Source of the DNA: Bordetella sp. 02P26C-1
GTDB lineage: Bacteria; Pseudomonadota; Gammaproteobacteria; Burkholderiales; Burkholderiaceae_B
Direction: 5' to 3'
NCBI RefSeq assembly: GCF_009763255.1
Contig: NZ_WSJB01000003.1
Span: forward strand, 1 to 64,000
DNA length: 64,000 bases
Shown here piece by piece: positions 39,391 to 49,434 of this stretch (positions within the stretch are counted from its first letter, which is position 1; every line of letters begins with the position of its first letter). Below the pieces are notes generated by a model. The model did not search any database. It saw only the letters and a program-made list of their open reading frames with translations, and had not been told where the DNA came from. A program made the position numbers and the translations under genes.

Positions 39391-41779
39391 CTAGACGGCG
39401 GGCGGGTCCGTTTCGCGCTCCGGATGGCGATGGCGTTCGATCGCAGCGACGAAGCCCTTGGCCGCAATCGCGTCATATTTCGCCACGATGAGCAAGCCCG
39501 GATCGACGTCGGCCGCCGGCAGACCTGCCGCCTCGAATACCCTGCGACCCTCGCCCACCGCCATTAAAGGTTTACCGTGGCGGAACGCGTCGCGTACATA
39601 TTCCAACGCCAATCCGTTGTTAACGAGAGCGTCCGCCGTCGCATGGCCACCTGCGCAAAGTACCGCATCGAACAACACAGACGGGCTGTTCTCAAAGGAC
39701 GCATCCGCATCGAGCGCATCGCCGTTTTGCCCCTGTAGCAAACCGACATGCGGGCCCACCAGCCGCACGACCGCCCCCTTGTCGATCAGCGACTTGGCTA
39801 TCGACTGAACCGACGCGGCATCCGTGCCATCGGCGACCATGCTGGCGATCTTGCGCGAGGCAATGCCGCCCTCGCCGGGACGCGCCAACAGCGACAAAAA
39901 CGCCGACTTCTTGATTTCCGGCTTGACGGGCGCGGCCGCGCGCGGCAACGGATCAGGAAGCTCTGGCATCCCCAGTTTGGTTGCTACCGTCGCCGCCAGG
40001 TCCTCGGAGATATTGCGCAGCATAGCCACGGTGCGACGACGGATCCCAGGTACCGTGACCTTGCTCAGCTCGAACGCCAGGGCATCCGCGATGTGCTTCT
40101 TTTCTATATCCGATTGGCTCTCATAAAAGAGGGTAGCTTGGTTGTAGTGTTCCGCGAATTTTTCAGGCTTGCCGCGCAGCTCGACACTGTCGACCGGCTC
40201 GGGGAAAGGAATAAAGCCCTTATTCCCAGCCTGAAACGGGCACCCCCCTGCCAACGAATTCGGCTCATAGGCCACTCGCCCTCGATGTATCGCCTGGCGG
40301 TGCATGCCGTCACGCTGATTGTTATGCACGGGCGCGACCGGCGCGTTGATCGGCAGCTCGTGAAAATTGGGTCCGCCAAGCCGGGAAATCTGCGTATCCA
40401 CATAAGAATGAATCCGCCCCGCCAACAGCGGATCATTCGTAAAGTCGATCCCCGGCACGACATGCGCGGTGCAGAACGCAACCTGCTCGGTTTCGGCAAA
40501 GAAATTGTCAGGGTTTCGGTTCAACACCATACGCCCGATAGGCCGTATCGGAACAAGCTCTTCAGGGATCAGCTTGGTTGCATCCAGCACATCGAAGCTA
40601 AAGGCTTCTGCCTGCTCTTCGCTAAAGACCTGTACGCCGAGTTCCCATTCCGGATAGGCCCCCGCCTCGATCGCTTCCCAAAGGTCGCGGCGATGATAAT
40701 CCGGGTCCGCGCCCGAAATCTTTACCGCCTCGTCCCAGACATGCGAGTGTGTGCCGAGCTTAGGATTCCAATGAAACTTCACCAGGCTCGCGCGGCCCTC
40801 GGCCGTGACAAACCGGAAGGTATGCACACCGAAGCCTTGCATCATGCGGTAGCTGCGCGGAATGCCGCGATCCGACATCGCCCACCTGATCATGTGAGCC
40901 GACTCGGGCATCAACGAGATAAAGTCCCAAAAGGTATCGTGAGCGGATGCCGCCTGTGGCATTCCGTGATGGGGTTCGGGCTTGACGGCATGCACGAGAT
41001 CAGGGAACTTCATCGCGTCTTGAATAAAGAACACCGGCATGTTGTTGCCCACCAGATCCCAATTACCCTGGTCTGTATAGAACTTCACCGCGAAGCCACG
41101 CACATCGCGGGCCGTGTCCTTGGACCCTAGCTCACCCGCAACCGTTGAAAACCGAACGAAGACGGGTGTCTTCTTGCCAGCCTCGGCAAACAACGACGCA
41201 CAGGTGATATCGGTCAATGGCTCATAGCACTGGAAAAAGCCATGTGCGGCCGAGCCGCGCGCGTGCACAATACGTTCGGGAATGCGCTCATGATCGAAGT
41301 GAGTGATCTTCTCGCGCAGGATGAAATCTTTTAATAATGCGGGTCCCCGCAGTCCGGCCTTTAACGAGCTTTGGTTGTCCGCGATGGGAACACCTTCGTT
41401 AGTCGTCATCGCCTGCCCGCCGCCATCCGCGCGCACACGGGCGAGTTCCCCGCCCACCGCGTTTTTCCCAACTTTCGCGCGGCCTGAGGTTTTCGCCGAG
41501 CGATTCTTCTCTGATAGCGTACTCGCGGTGGCTGAGCCGTCTGGCGGTTCTGCGGTCTGACCTACTGGCGGCGATTCGGCGCGACCATATTCACTGGATT
41601 TGTTCTCGTTCTCGGCAATCGCGTCGACCATTTGCCCTACGGCGATCGCCTGCTTCAAGGCTGGATGACTCGCGTCCTTTGAAGGGGGGAAGCGCTGGCG
41701 CGCTATCGGTGTTGAAGTAGGCGGTATCGACCGCACTTTGCTGCCCACCCTTGGACGGGGCCCGCTTCTTATTCGCCAT
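39391..41779 (-). CDS. katE: HPII-type large-subunit catalase, apparent N-terminal frameshift
   Basis: The uninterrupted frame carries a full HPII catalase: [41 protein letters not shown] and [20 protein letters not shown] lead through the heme-binding core, and a C-terminal class I glutaminase/DJ-1-like domain (about the last 160 residues) follows, as in large-subunit catalases. It breaks down hydrogen peroxide. The natural start appears to be the ATG at 41777-41779 ([10 protein letters not shown], with GGAG upstream), but that frame leaves the catalase frame at six C residues (41694-41699); five would join them. Without the extension, ATGs at 41631 or 41409 would still give the catalytic core. 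Confidence 0.9.
41694..41699 (-). other. C6 homopolymer where the katE frame breaks
   Basis: On the minus strand the gene reads ...GCGCTT-CCCCCC-TTCAAAGG. Removing one C joins [10 protein letters not shown]... to the downstream ...[12 protein letters not shown] frame without any stop. It may be a sequencing artefact, a mutation or a slippage site. Confidence 0.6.
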
Positions 41780-42194
41780 GCTCAATGACTCCTTCTCAGA
41801 TACCGCGCGACGGCGGCAGGGGGAATGCCACTCACGTGTATGAATAAAGATGAAGTAAGCGCAACGAGGAAAGCCTCCCGTACGGCGAGGCATTTCCTTT
41901 ATGTATGGCGGTCAACAGTACGCAATAACCCCAAACGGAGCAATAGAATCACCAGCATTTAACGATTATTAAATGTCGCCGGTGTGGCGCGTACGCCCTG
42001 GCGCAGCGCAGCAAAACCCCAAGGAGCGAAAGCTTTGGCAAGACAACTTCATTTTCAGCAAGACTGTAACGCCCCAAGCCCTGCCCTTGGCAATCGCATG
42101 TCCGTCTTCGCCTATCGCCAGAGGCATTGCAAACGCCGTGCGATCCATCACGGTGTTAGCTGCGCACGTGCGACTCATAGCAGGTGTCCGGCGC
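41780..42194. other. region upstream of katE
   Basis: About 415 bp without a supportable gene. It should contain the katE promoter. It holds two small inverted repeats: an imperfect GGAAA-CCTC / GAGG-TTTCC hairpin near 41868-41896, and a perfect 7-bp repeat at 41956-41975. Short frames on both strands here have no recognisable family. Confidence 0.45.
41956..41975. repeat. short perfect inverted repeat upstream of katE
   Basis: CATTTAA (41956-41962) and TTAAATG (41969-41975) are separated by six bases in an AT-rich patch. It could be a regulator-binding site. There is no direct evidence for one. Confidence 0.4.
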
Positions 42195-43106
42195 TTAGCC
42201 CCGAGCCATACGCCTTTTGGCCGCCCACTGATTAATCGCCAACCCGAACAAAATGGCGATCACACCGAGCCACTGCGCAAGCGCCAACTGCTCGTCGAAT
42301 GCGACCGCCGCCGCCCAAAGGCCGATCACGGGCACCAACAATGAAAATGGCGAGATGCGTCCGGCATGATGACGCTGAAGCAATCGCGTCCACAGCGTAT
42401 AGGCCAGCAAGGTCGCAAACAGCCCCAAGAATAAAGATGCGAAAGCTTCCCGCCAGCCCAGGTTCAACAAACTACTCATGGTTGCATCGGCACCATCCAC
42501 GCCGATAGCCAGTCCGTAAAACGGGAGTAGGGTCACCGCACTGCTCCACACCACGAACGCAAATGGATCGTACTTAGCGCCCGTGTTGCCAGCAAAGCGG
42601 ACGACGAGATTCGATAGCGCCCACATCAGCGCAGCGCCGAGCGTGAGCACAAACCCGAGCATGGTCATCTGACCCGGCGCGTCGCCATGCGCCGAAGCAA
42701 TGGCAGCCAAACCCATAGCCGCTATCGCGAGGCCCAACCACTGCAACGGCGCGCCTCTTTCGCCGAGCAGGGGAACCGCCAGCAGTAAGGTGAATAGGGC
42801 TTGCGTCTGCATCACCACGGAAGCCATACCGGCTGTCATTCCCACCGCCAACGCCGTGAACAACAATCCAAACTGTCCGATGCCTTGAACCAATCCATAG
42901 GCCACTACGAATCGCCATGGCACTGTCGGAGCACGCACAAACAGCAGAAATGGTAATGAAGCGACGGTATATCGAAGCGCTCCGAGCAGCATAGGACTGA
43001 GCCCATGCAAGCCCCACTTCATCACAACGAAGTTCAGACCCCATATGATCACGACGCCAGCGATGCAAAGCACGTCGCCTGCAGACATCCGCACATGGGC
43101 GCTCAT
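42195..43106 (-). CDS. EamA-family exporter (O-acetylserine/cysteine exporter-like)
   Basis: A 303-residue protein with ten predicted helices in two EamA repeats. It aligns by eye with E. coli EamA: IIWGLNFVVMKWGLHGLSPM, GLVQGIGQFGLLFTALAVGM, GMASVVMQTQALFTLLL and RISPFSLLVPVIGLWAAAVA. Such proteins export cysteine-pathway metabolites or other small amino acids. It is the last gene of the unit that also holds the nitroreductase and deacylase genes, 39 bp after the former. Confidence 0.85.
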   Translation of the reverse strand: MSAHVRMSAGDVLCIAGVVIIWGLNFVVMKWGLHGLSPMLLGALRYTVASLPFLLFVRAPTVPWRFVVAYGLVQGIGQFGLLFTALAVGMTAGMASVVMQTQALFTLLLAVPLLGERGAPLQWLGLAIAAMGLAAIASAHGDAPGQMTMLGFVLTLGAALMWALSNLVVRFAGNTGAKYDPFAFVVWSSAVTLLPFYGLAIGVDGADATMSSLLNLGWREAFASLFLGLFATLLAYTLWTRLLQRHHAGRISPFSLLVPVIGLWAAAVAFDEQLALAQWLGVIAILFGLAINQWAAKRRMARG

Positions 43107-43145
43107 GACGACGACAATCCATTCATGCCGTAGCCCCGATAACCA

Positions 43146-43763
43146 TTAATACACGACACAGGCTTCCTCGAAATCCAATCGCGGCAGCCGTGGAAAGGGA
43201 GCGGGACAGCCATAACCCAGGTTGCAGACAAAATTGACTTCCACAGGCTGGCCCGGAAAAAACGTCTCTGCGACCGCGTGCGCGTCAAATCCACCCATCG
43301 GGCCGCAGTCCAGCCCCAACGCGCGCGCCGCCATAATAAAGTAGCCTCCCTGCAGACTGCCGTTACGCAAGGCGGCCTCTCGCGCGGCCTCTGGCGTATG
43401 GTTGAACCACGAGGCGGCACCCGGTTGATGGGGAAAGACTTTCACCATTTGCTCGTAGAACCGCAGGTCATAGGCCACGATCGCCGTCACAGGGGCCTGC
43501 CGCGTAGGCGCGACGTTACCCTCATCCATGAGCGGCAATAGTCGCGCTTTCGCCTCCGCGCTTGTGACGAATGCCACACGTGCGGGTTGGCAGTTTGCCG
43601 CCGTCGGTCCCATGCGCATGAGTCCGTATAGCGTTCTTAGCAGATCCATTGGAACGGCGCGATCCTGCCATTCCCGAATCGACCGCGCGTCGCGAAACAG
43701 CGTATCCAGCGCTGCCGCATCGAGCGGCTCGCGCAGGTCATCGGTAGCTTCCTTCACCATCAT
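43146..43763 (-). CDS. RutE/HadB-like nitroreductase-family protein
   Basis: A 205-residue FMN-dependent enzyme of the malonic semialdehyde reductase (RutE) subfamily: FRDARSIREWQDRAVP at the start, LMRMGPTAANCQPARVAFV, and AARALGLDCGPMGGFDAHAV. Members reduce nitro groups or semialdehydes with NAD(P)H. It lies 26 bp after the deacylase gene on the same strand. The true substrate is not shown, since no pyrimidine-degradation genes are nearby. Confidence 0.85.
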   Translation of the reverse strand: MMVKEATDDLREPLDAAALDTLFRDARSIREWQDRAVPMDLLRTLYGLMRMGPTAANCQPARVAFVTSAEAKARLLPLMDEGNVAPTRQAPVTAIVAYDLRFYEQMVKVFPHQPGAASWFNHTPEAAREAALRNGSLQGGYFIMAARALGLDCGPMGGFDAHAVAETFFPGQPVEVNFVCNLGYGCPAPFPRLPRLDFEEACVVY

Positions 43764-43789
43764 GTTTGCCGGCCTCCCATCCGATGCGA

Positions 43790-45520
43790 TCAGGCTCGTG
43801 CGCCACGCGGCTGGCCCGTACGGCCTCCCCGCAGCAGTTTGCCGGGTAAAGCTCCCGTGGCCTCACCGCGCTCAAAAATCGGCATGCCGTTGACCAGGGT
43901 CGCCACATAACCATCGGCGCGCTGTATCAAACGCCGGCCTCCTGCTGGCAGATCGAAAACCATTTCGGGACAATGCACTGTCACGGCAGCGGGGTCCACG
44001 ATATTGATATCGGCCTTATAGCCTTCGCGTAGCAAACCGCGATCGTGCAGGCCATACACCTTGGCCGTATCCAAGGTTTGGCGTTTCACCACATGCTCCA
44101 GCGACAGCAATGGTCCACGTTTACGATCGCGCGTCCAGAAACTCAGCATAAACGTGGGCATACTCACATCGCAGATATAGCCACAATGCGCCCCACCGTC
44201 CGAAAGACTGTTGACCGTGTTGGGATGCTGCATCAGCTGGTGCAGATGGTCCAGACTTTCGTACGAGTAGTTGAATGACGGATAGTACAGAATGGCCTTG
44301 CCATCATTTTCCAGCATCAGATCGTAAATGATCTCGAGCGGGGGCCTTCCCGTGCGCTGCGCCATGGCTGCCACGCTTTCGTGCGGCTCGGGCTCATAGT
44401 CGGGCTGCTCGCCCAGCCGGTAAATCTTATGGAAGCTGCTAAAGAGTGTGCGTGCCCGGCGATCCAGCAGACCGCGTTCCTCTTGCATGATGCGAGCGCG
44501 CACAGCGGGGTCGCGCAACTGCCGGAGTTGCTCATCGAATGGCAGCTTCTGCAATTCGATATACGTCGGATGCGCGATAAAAGGATGCAACGTGCTCTGC
44601 CACGAAAACAAGATTCCGAGCGGCCGTCCGCTGATCCCCGCCATCAGGGGGAGGTTGTCCGCATGCGCGCGGTCCAATGCGCGCGCAATCTCCTTCCATA
44701 CATCGGGCGCCCCATCGGTCTGTTGCAGATTGAACAGCACAGGCAGCTTATTGCTGCGGGCCAGATGCTCCAGCCACGGCAACTCAGCCTCCATGGCCGG
44801 ATGATTGGCCGTCATCTGGAACACGCCGTGGCCGACTTCGCCAAGCACGCCCCCCAAGGCACTGAGCTCCTCGTCCGTGGCGAACGTGCCCGGCGGGTAC
44901 TTGCGCTCATCGTATTTATGCAGGAACGTGCGTGACGTCGAAAACCCCACGGCGCCGGCCAACATCGCCTCGCGCACGAGCTCGCGCATCTGCAGCAGGT
45001 CCTCGGGAGAGGCCTCATCATGATGCACGCCCCGGTCGCCCATCACATATGCGCGCACGGCACTATGGGGAATCTGTGCGCCGATATCCAACGCTTTCGG
45101 TCGACGATCCAAGGCATCCAGATACTCGGGGAATGACTCCCAGTCCCATTGAATGCCCTCGGACAAGACGGTACCCGGGATATCCTCTACACCCTCCATC
45201 ACCTTGATCAACCACTCGCGACGATCGGGTTTGACGGGTGCAAAGCCTACGCCGCAGTTGCCCATGATCGCTGTCGTCACGCCATGCCAGGTCGACGGAC
45301 TCAGGTACGGATCCCAAGTCGCCTGCCCGTCGTAGTGGGTGTGAATATCGATCCAGCCCGGCGTCACCAGACAGCCATCTGCGTGGATCTCGCGGCGCGC
45401 CGCGCCCGCCTTACCTCCCACTTGCTGGATGATGCCGTCCCCGACAGCCACATCACCGGTGTAGGACGGCTTTCCCGAGCCGTCGACAATCAAAGCGCCA
45501 CGGATGACGATATCGTGCAT
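43790..45520 (-). CDS. N-acyl-D-amino-acid deacylase / amidohydrolase family protein
   Basis: A 576-residue amidohydrolase. The metal-binding HxH is in [16 protein letters not shown], followed by [20 protein letters not shown] and the C-terminal [14 protein letters not shown] with the conserved Asp. This is the D-aminoacylase subgroup of zinc-dependent hydrolases. They remove acyl groups from N-acylated D-amino acids or related compounds. It is 15 bp after the Bug receptor gene, suggesting that the receptor delivers its substrate. Confidence 0.87.
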   Translation of the reverse strand: MHDIVIRGALIVDGSGKPSYTGDVAVGDGIIQQVGGKAGAARREIHADGCLVTPGWIDIHTHYDGQATWDPYLSPSTWHGVTTAIMGNCGVGFAPVKPDRREWLIKVMEGVEDIPGTVLSEGIQWDWESFPEYLDALDRRPKALDIGAQIPHSAVRAYVMGDRGVHHDEASPEDLLQMRELVREAMLAGAVGFSTSRTFLHKYDERKYPPGTFATDEELSALGGVLGEVGHGVFQMTANHPAMEAELPWLEHLARSNKLPVLFNLQQTDGAPDVWKEIARALDRAHADNLPLMAGISGRPLGILFSWQSTLHPFIAHPTYIELQKLPFDEQLRQLRDPAVRARIMQEERGLLDRRARTLFSSFHKIYRLGEQPDYEPEPHESVAAMAQRTGRPPLEIIYDLMLENDGKAILYYPSFNYSYESLDHLHQLMQHPNTVNSLSDGGAHCGYICDVSMPTFMLSFWTRDRKRGPLLSLEHVVKRQTLDTAKVYGLHDRGLLREGYKADINIVDPAAVTVHCPEMVFDLPAGGRRLIQRADGYVATLVNGMPIFERGEATGALPGKLLRGGRTGQPRGARA

Positions 45521-45535
45521 GATTCCTCCAGATAC

Positions 45536-46555
45536 TCAATCAAGCGAGAGATTGGCGCCGCGAATGACCTCGCCCCAACGGTCGTAGTCGCGCCTCACAA
45601 TATCCGCATATTCCTTGGGTCCAACGCCACTGACCTCATTGCCTTGCGACACGATGGCTTCAGTCACCTGTGGTGTATTGAGCGCATTGCGAAACACGGT
45701 CGCAATGCGTTCGGCGGTTTCGGGCGGCACGCCACCGGGGCCAAAGAGGCCTTGCCAACCCACAATGTTCAGGCCCTCGATACCTTGCTCTTGCAGGGTC
45801 GGCACCTCCGGCATCACCGCCAATCGCTTATCCGAGGCAGGCCCCAGAACCTTTACCTTGCCCGCCTTGGCGTTTTGCACAGCGGTGCTCGTGCCATCAA
45901 AATAGATCTGTACGTCCCCTGCCAGCAGGGCAAGCGAAGCGTCGGCCGTCCCTTTATAGGGAATGTGCACAATGTCTGTGCCGGTACGCATCTTGAGAAT
46001 CTCGCCGTTCAGATGGGACGTCGAGCCCGGGCTATACGATGCGTAGTTCAGCTTGCCCGGGTTCGCCTTGGCATACGCCACCATCTGCTCAGTGGTATCA
46101 AACGGTGCATCCTTATTGGCCACCAGCACGGTGGCGGAACGCACGGCTTGCAAAATGGGCGTGAAGTCCTTGAACGGATCGTAGGACAGCTTCTTATACA
46201 AATGCGGATTCTGAGTATGCGTCACCACGATGGTGTATAGCAGCGTATAGCCGTCGGGCTTGGCGCGGGCCACTTCCTGCGCACCGATCATGGTGCCAGC
46301 GCCCGGCTTATTGTCGATGATGACGGAAGCACCAGTCTGTTCAGTAACCTTGGCTGCTAGCAGGCGCGCCAGCGAGTCAGATCCTGAACCCGCCGGAAAC
46401 GGCACCACTATGCGTATCGTCTTGCCGGCCGCAGGCCAGGTGCTGTCCGCCTTCGCCTGCGCGGGCGCACCGACGAGCCCCGCGACACAGGTCGCCATCA
46501 TGAGTAGCCGTGCACCGGTTGCACGCACACGGTCAATACAAGATATCGCTTTCAT
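45536..46555 (-). CDS. Bug-family tripartite tricarboxylate transporter receptor
   Basis: A 339-residue periplasmic protein with a signal peptide (about residues 1-35, ending near AQAKA). The Bug fold is clear from IRIVVPFPAGSGSDSLARLL, VIIDNKPGAGTMIGAQEVAR and KPDGYTLLYTIVVTHTQNP. These receptors bind carboxylates, amino acids or other small acids. The ATG at 46553-46555 has GGAGGAG upstream. It is the first gene of the cluster and diverges from the lysR gene. No TctAB membrane genes are present, which is usual for orphan Bug receptors in Alcaligenaceae. Confidence 0.92.
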   Translation of the reverse strand: MKAISCIDRVRATGARLLMMATCVAGLVGAPAQAKADSTWPAAGKTIRIVVPFPAGSGSDSLARLLAAKVTEQTGASVIIDNKPGAGTMIGAQEVARAKPDGYTLLYTIVVTHTQNPHLYKKLSYDPFKDFTPILQAVRSATVLVANKDAPFDTTEQMVAYAKANPGKLNYASYSPGSTSHLNGEILKMRTGTDIVHIPYKGTADASLALLAGDVQIYFDGTSTAVQNAKAGKVKVLGPASDKRLAVMPEVPTLQEQGIEGLNIVGWQGLFGPGGVPPETAERIATVFRNALNTPQVTEAIVSQGNEVSGVGPKEYADIVRRDYDRWGEVIRGANLSLD

Positions 46556-46662
46556 CACTCTCCTCCGGCCAGGCCGTCTTTTCTGACAGCTCAATATCAT
46601 TACGCTTGCGTTTCGGTCGTTGCCGATACCGCGCCGCTACTTTATAGTCGCCTTGCCCATCC

Positions 46663-46686
46663 TGAATCCAATGCATATTGGATTCA
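46663..46686. promoter_or_regulatory. perfect inverted repeat, probable LysR-type operator
   Basis: TGAATCCAAT (46663-46672) and ATTGGATTCA (46677-46686) flank GCAT, a perfect 10-bp dyad. It ends 19 bp before the lysR start, in the gap between lysR and the divergent Bug receptor gene. It is the expected place for autoregulation and for co-inducer-dependent activation of the divergent operon. Confidence 0.7.
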
Positions 46687-46705
46687 CTTCCCATGATAAA
46701 AACTC

Positions 46706-47668
46706 ATGAGCCTTACTCTCCGCGGGTTGCAGCAGTTTTTGGTGTTGAGTGAAGAGAGACACTTCTCGCGCGCCGCGCAGAAGCTGCATCTCACCCAGTC
46801 GGCGCTGAGTCGCAGTATTCAAGCGTTAGAGGATGATGTGGGCTTGACTTTATTGGACCGCGACCCCGCTGGCGTCAAGCTGACGCAGGCCGGCGAAATG
46901 GTGCTGACCCGCGCGCGGCGCATCCTGGCCGAAACAGCAGAGCTGCAACGGCATGCGCGTCGACTCAAAGGCTGCGAATCAGGTCAAGTCAACCTGGGTG
47001 TGGGTGTATTTCCGGCAGCGACATTCTTGTCGCCACTGCTTAAGGAACTGGCACGCACCCGACCGGATATCCAGGTGCATGTCGAAATTGAAAGCTGGCA
47101 ACGCCTTCGCGAAAAGCTGCAGCACGACAAACTCGACTTTGTCGTCGCCGTGACGCACAGCCTGCCGCCGCCCAAAGACTACACGGTTCACCCGCTACCC
47201 CCACAGCACGGTGGCCTGTTCGTGCGCGCGGGGCACCCCCTGCTCGCGGTACCGCCACGTCGTCTGCGCGCGAGGTTGGCGGACTACCGCCTGGCAGCCA
47301 CGCAGTTGCCACAACGCGCGCGCGCCTATCTGGCGAAGCTGTATCAGGTCGCCGATCCCGACGATCTGCCGATTGCCTGCGAATGCGACAGCATCTCGAC
47401 GCTGCGCGAGGTTGCCCAAGGCAGCGACGTCGTGCTGTTTAGCACCCGCGAGTCCATCGCTGAGGCGCTCAACGAAGGCAGCTTGCAGTCCCTGCCCGTG
47501 TCGCTCCCGGCTGCGGCCTCCCTGCGATTTAGCGTACTTCATCATCAGCGACGCACCCTGTCGCCCGCAGCGGAACTGGTGCTCGGAATGATTCAAGATT
47601 TACTAAAGCGCGGAGGGCGCGCCACCAGCGCATCCACGCGACAGGATGTCGGCACAAGCGGCGCTTAA
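46706..47668 (+). CDS. LysR-family transcriptional regulator
   Basis: A 320-residue protein with the N-terminal winged helix-turn-helix (LQQFLVLSEERHFSRAAQ, LHLTQSALSRSIQALE, about residues 8-45) and a LysR substrate-binding domain (about 90-300). It is divergent from the Bug receptor/deacylase operon, which it probably controls, with the inverted repeat at 46663-46686 as candidate operator. The co-inducer is unknown. The plus-strand gene is followed by a shared terminator at 47736-47772. Confidence 0.93.
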   Translation: MSLTLRGLQQFLVLSEERHFSRAAQKLHLTQSALSRSIQALEDDVGLTLLDRDPAGVKLTQAGEMVLTRARRILAETAELQRHARRLKGCESGQVNLGVGVFPAATFLSPLLKELARTRPDIQVHVEIESWQRLREKLQHDKLDFVVAVTHSLPPPKDYTVHPLPPQHGGLFVRAGHPLLAVPPRRLRARLADYRLAATQLPQRARAYLAKLYQVADPDDLPIACECDSISTLREVAQGSDVVLFSTRESIAEALNEGSLQSLPVSLPAAASLRFSVLHHQRRTLSPAAELVLGMIQDLLKRGGRATSASTRQDVGTSGA

Positions 47669-47735
47669 CGCCGTTTAATCGGGCCCAGTGAAGGCTCCGT
47701 GGGTTAGGCCTTTTAATGCGTATGGGGCAGGATGC

Positions 47736-47772
47736 AAAAAACCCGCAGAACGCGATGTTCATGCGGGTTTTT
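47736..47772. terminator. bidirectional terminator between lysR and tRNA-Leu
   Basis: An 11-bp perfect stem AAAAACCCGCA / TGCGGGTTTTT with a further GAAC/GTTC pair in the loop. It has A- and T-runs on both sides, so it can end transcription from lysR (plus) and from tRNA-Leu (minus). Confidence 0.85.
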
Positions 47773-47815
47773 CAGTAAATCATCAGGCGTTTTGAAGCGC
47801 ACTGATTTGGAATCT

Positions 47816-47900
47816 TGGTGCCGACGGCGAGACTCGAACTCGCACAGCTTTCGCCACTACCCCCTCAAGATAGCGTGTCTACCAATTCCACCACGTCGGC
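47816..47900 (-). tRNA. tRNA-Leu (anticodon GAG)
   Basis: An 85-nt cloverleaf with encoded CCA. Acceptor GCCGACG pairs with CGTCGGC. The anticodon stem-loop CTATC-TTGAGGG-GGTAG shows anticodon GAG. The long variable arm is typical of leucine tRNAs, and GTTCGAGTC is the T loop. Confidence 0.95.
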
Positions 47901-48003
47901 TTGGGTCTTGCATTTCCTGTGTCGATATTCAAACCAGGAAAGTCGCGCATTCTAGCACGATTTTTCGGCTTGAGCCAATTGGCTCAAGCTTTCTTGCTGT
48001 CAA

Positions 48004-48573
48004 TTATTGCGCCGGGCTCTGTTGAGCGGGCTGCTCGGACGACGGCTGAGCAGCTGGCGCGTCCGCGGGCTTATCAGCGGCGGTCTCGGGCTTGTCTGCC
48101 GCGGGCGCCTCGGGAGCCTTCTCGGGAGCCGCCGGTGCTGCTGCGGGTGCCTCAGTGGCAGCCGGAGCGGCATCAGCAGGCGCCTGCGTCTGCGGAGCGG
48201 CCGGCACGGATGGTACCGATGCGTCGGACTGCGCGGGCGCGGTTTGCGGCACGCCAGCACCAGGAATCTGCGGCACAGAGCGATCAGCCGGGAAATCCTG
48301 CATCACGCCGGATTCCATGCCGCCAAACGGCGATACCGAGTGGCTCATGTACGCCAGACCGAGGGTCGAGGCAAAAAAGACCACGGCGGCCCATTTGGTC
48401 ATGCGCGACAAAAAGTTAGCCGCGCCAGTCGCGCCGAACAGACTGCCAGCCGAGCCGCTGCCAAAGGCAGAGCCCATGTCGGCGCCTTTGCCCTGCTGCA
48501 GCAGAACAAGGACGATAATCGCCAGCGCGGACACAACCTGTACGCCCAGCAAAAGAGTGAGTGTCAAAGACAT
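48004..48573 (-). CDS. secG: preprotein translocase subunit SecG
   Basis: A 189-residue protein with the SecG core (about residues 1-75): a first helix LLLGVQVVSALAIIVLVLLQ, the loop GKGADMGSAFGSGSAGSLFG, and a second helix near VVFFASTLGLAYMSH. The rest (about 115 residues) is an Ala/Pro/Glu-rich disordered tail, a common feature in Burkholderiales and absent from the 110-residue E. coli SecG. It stabilises SecYE. It lies 18 bp after tpiA, a frequent pairing. Confidence 0.96.
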   Translation of the reverse strand: MSLTLTLLLGVQVVSALAIIVLVLLQQGKGADMGSAFGSGSAGSLFGATGAANFLSRMTKWAAVVFFASTLGLAYMSHSVSPFGGMESGVMQDFPADRSVPQIPGAGVPQTAPAQSDASVPSVPAAPQTQAPADAAPAATEAPAAAPAAPEKAPEAPAADKPETAADKPADAPAAQPSSEQPAQQSPAQ

Positions 48574-48591
48574 TAAAAAGACTCCGGAAAC

Positions 48592-49338
48592 TTAGGCTGC
48601 GGCAATCCGCAGGAATTCTTCAGCGACCAAGGACGCGCCGCCCACGAGGGCGCCGTCGATATCCGGCATCGCAAACAAAGTGGCAGCATTTGCGGCCTTG
48701 ACGCTGCCGCCGTACAACACGCGCACCTGGCCGGCGCCCTGAGCCCGCAATGCGAGACGAATCGCACCGTGAACCTCTTGCGCCTGCTCGGGCGAAGCGC
48801 TTAAACCCGTGCCAATCGCCCATACCGGCTCGTAGGCCAGTACCATGCGTGACAAGGCATCCGCGCCCAAGGCCAGGACCGGCGCGAGTTGACGCTCGAT
48901 GACGCTCAACGTATTGCCGGCTTCGCGATCCGCCAGCGACTCACCCACGCAGACCACCGGCGTCAGGCCCGATTCCAGCGCGGCGCGCGCCTTGTCAGCA
49001 ACGCCCTGATCGGTCTCGCCGTGGTAGGTGCGCCGCTCGGAATGCCCGACCAGCGCCAAACGGCAGCCGAATTCCTTCAGCATGGCGCCGGAAACTTCGC
49101 CCGTGTAGGCGCCTTTGGCATGCGCGCTGACATCCTGTGCTCCCCACGAAACGGCGCTGCCTTCCAGAACGGAAGCAGCCTGAGCCAGATATGGAAACGG
49201 CACGCACACACCGATTTCGCAGTGTGACGCCGGATCGGCGGCGCGCAAAGCTTCGAGCAGCGCAGCGTTTTCGGCCAGGTTGCCGTGCATCTTCCAATTG
49301 CCCAGCACGAGACGGGCGCGGTTTTCAACTGAGGTCAT
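48592..49338 (-). CDS. tpiA: triosephosphate isomerase
   Basis: A 248-residue TIM barrel with LVLGNWKMHG at the N-terminus, the catalytic His in LVGHSERR, the catalytic Glu in LAYEPVWAIGTG, and the phosphate loop VLYGGSVKAAN. It interconverts glyceraldehyde 3-phosphate and dihydroxyacetone phosphate. It is upstream of secG in the same operon. The conserved N-terminus starts about 8 residues in, consistent with the ATG at 49336-49338. Confidence 0.97.
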   Translation of the reverse strand: MTSVENRARLVLGNWKMHGNLAENAALLEALRAADPASHCEIGVCVPFPYLAQAASVLEGSAVSWGAQDVSAHAKGAYTGEVSGAMLKEFGCRLALVGHSERRTYHGETDQGVADKARAALESGLTPVVCVGESLADREAGNTLSVIERQLAPVLALGADALSRMVLAYEPVWAIGTGLSASPEQAQEVHGAIRLALRAQGAGQVRVLYGGSVKAANAATLFAMPDIDGALVGGASLVAEEFLRIAAA

Positions 49339-49434
49339 GGCGCAAACGGGTTAAGGGCAACCTGGGCGACAAAACCCAGGTCAAACCCAAGATTGTATCC
49401 TGAATAGCTGCAGCTACGCTGAACGCCGTGTTTA

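Noticed and set aside
41969-42344. Frames on both strands upstream of katE (41969-42178 minus, 41973-42344 plus)
   Set aside because: No start signals or recognisable family; the plus frame continues antisense into the EamA gene.
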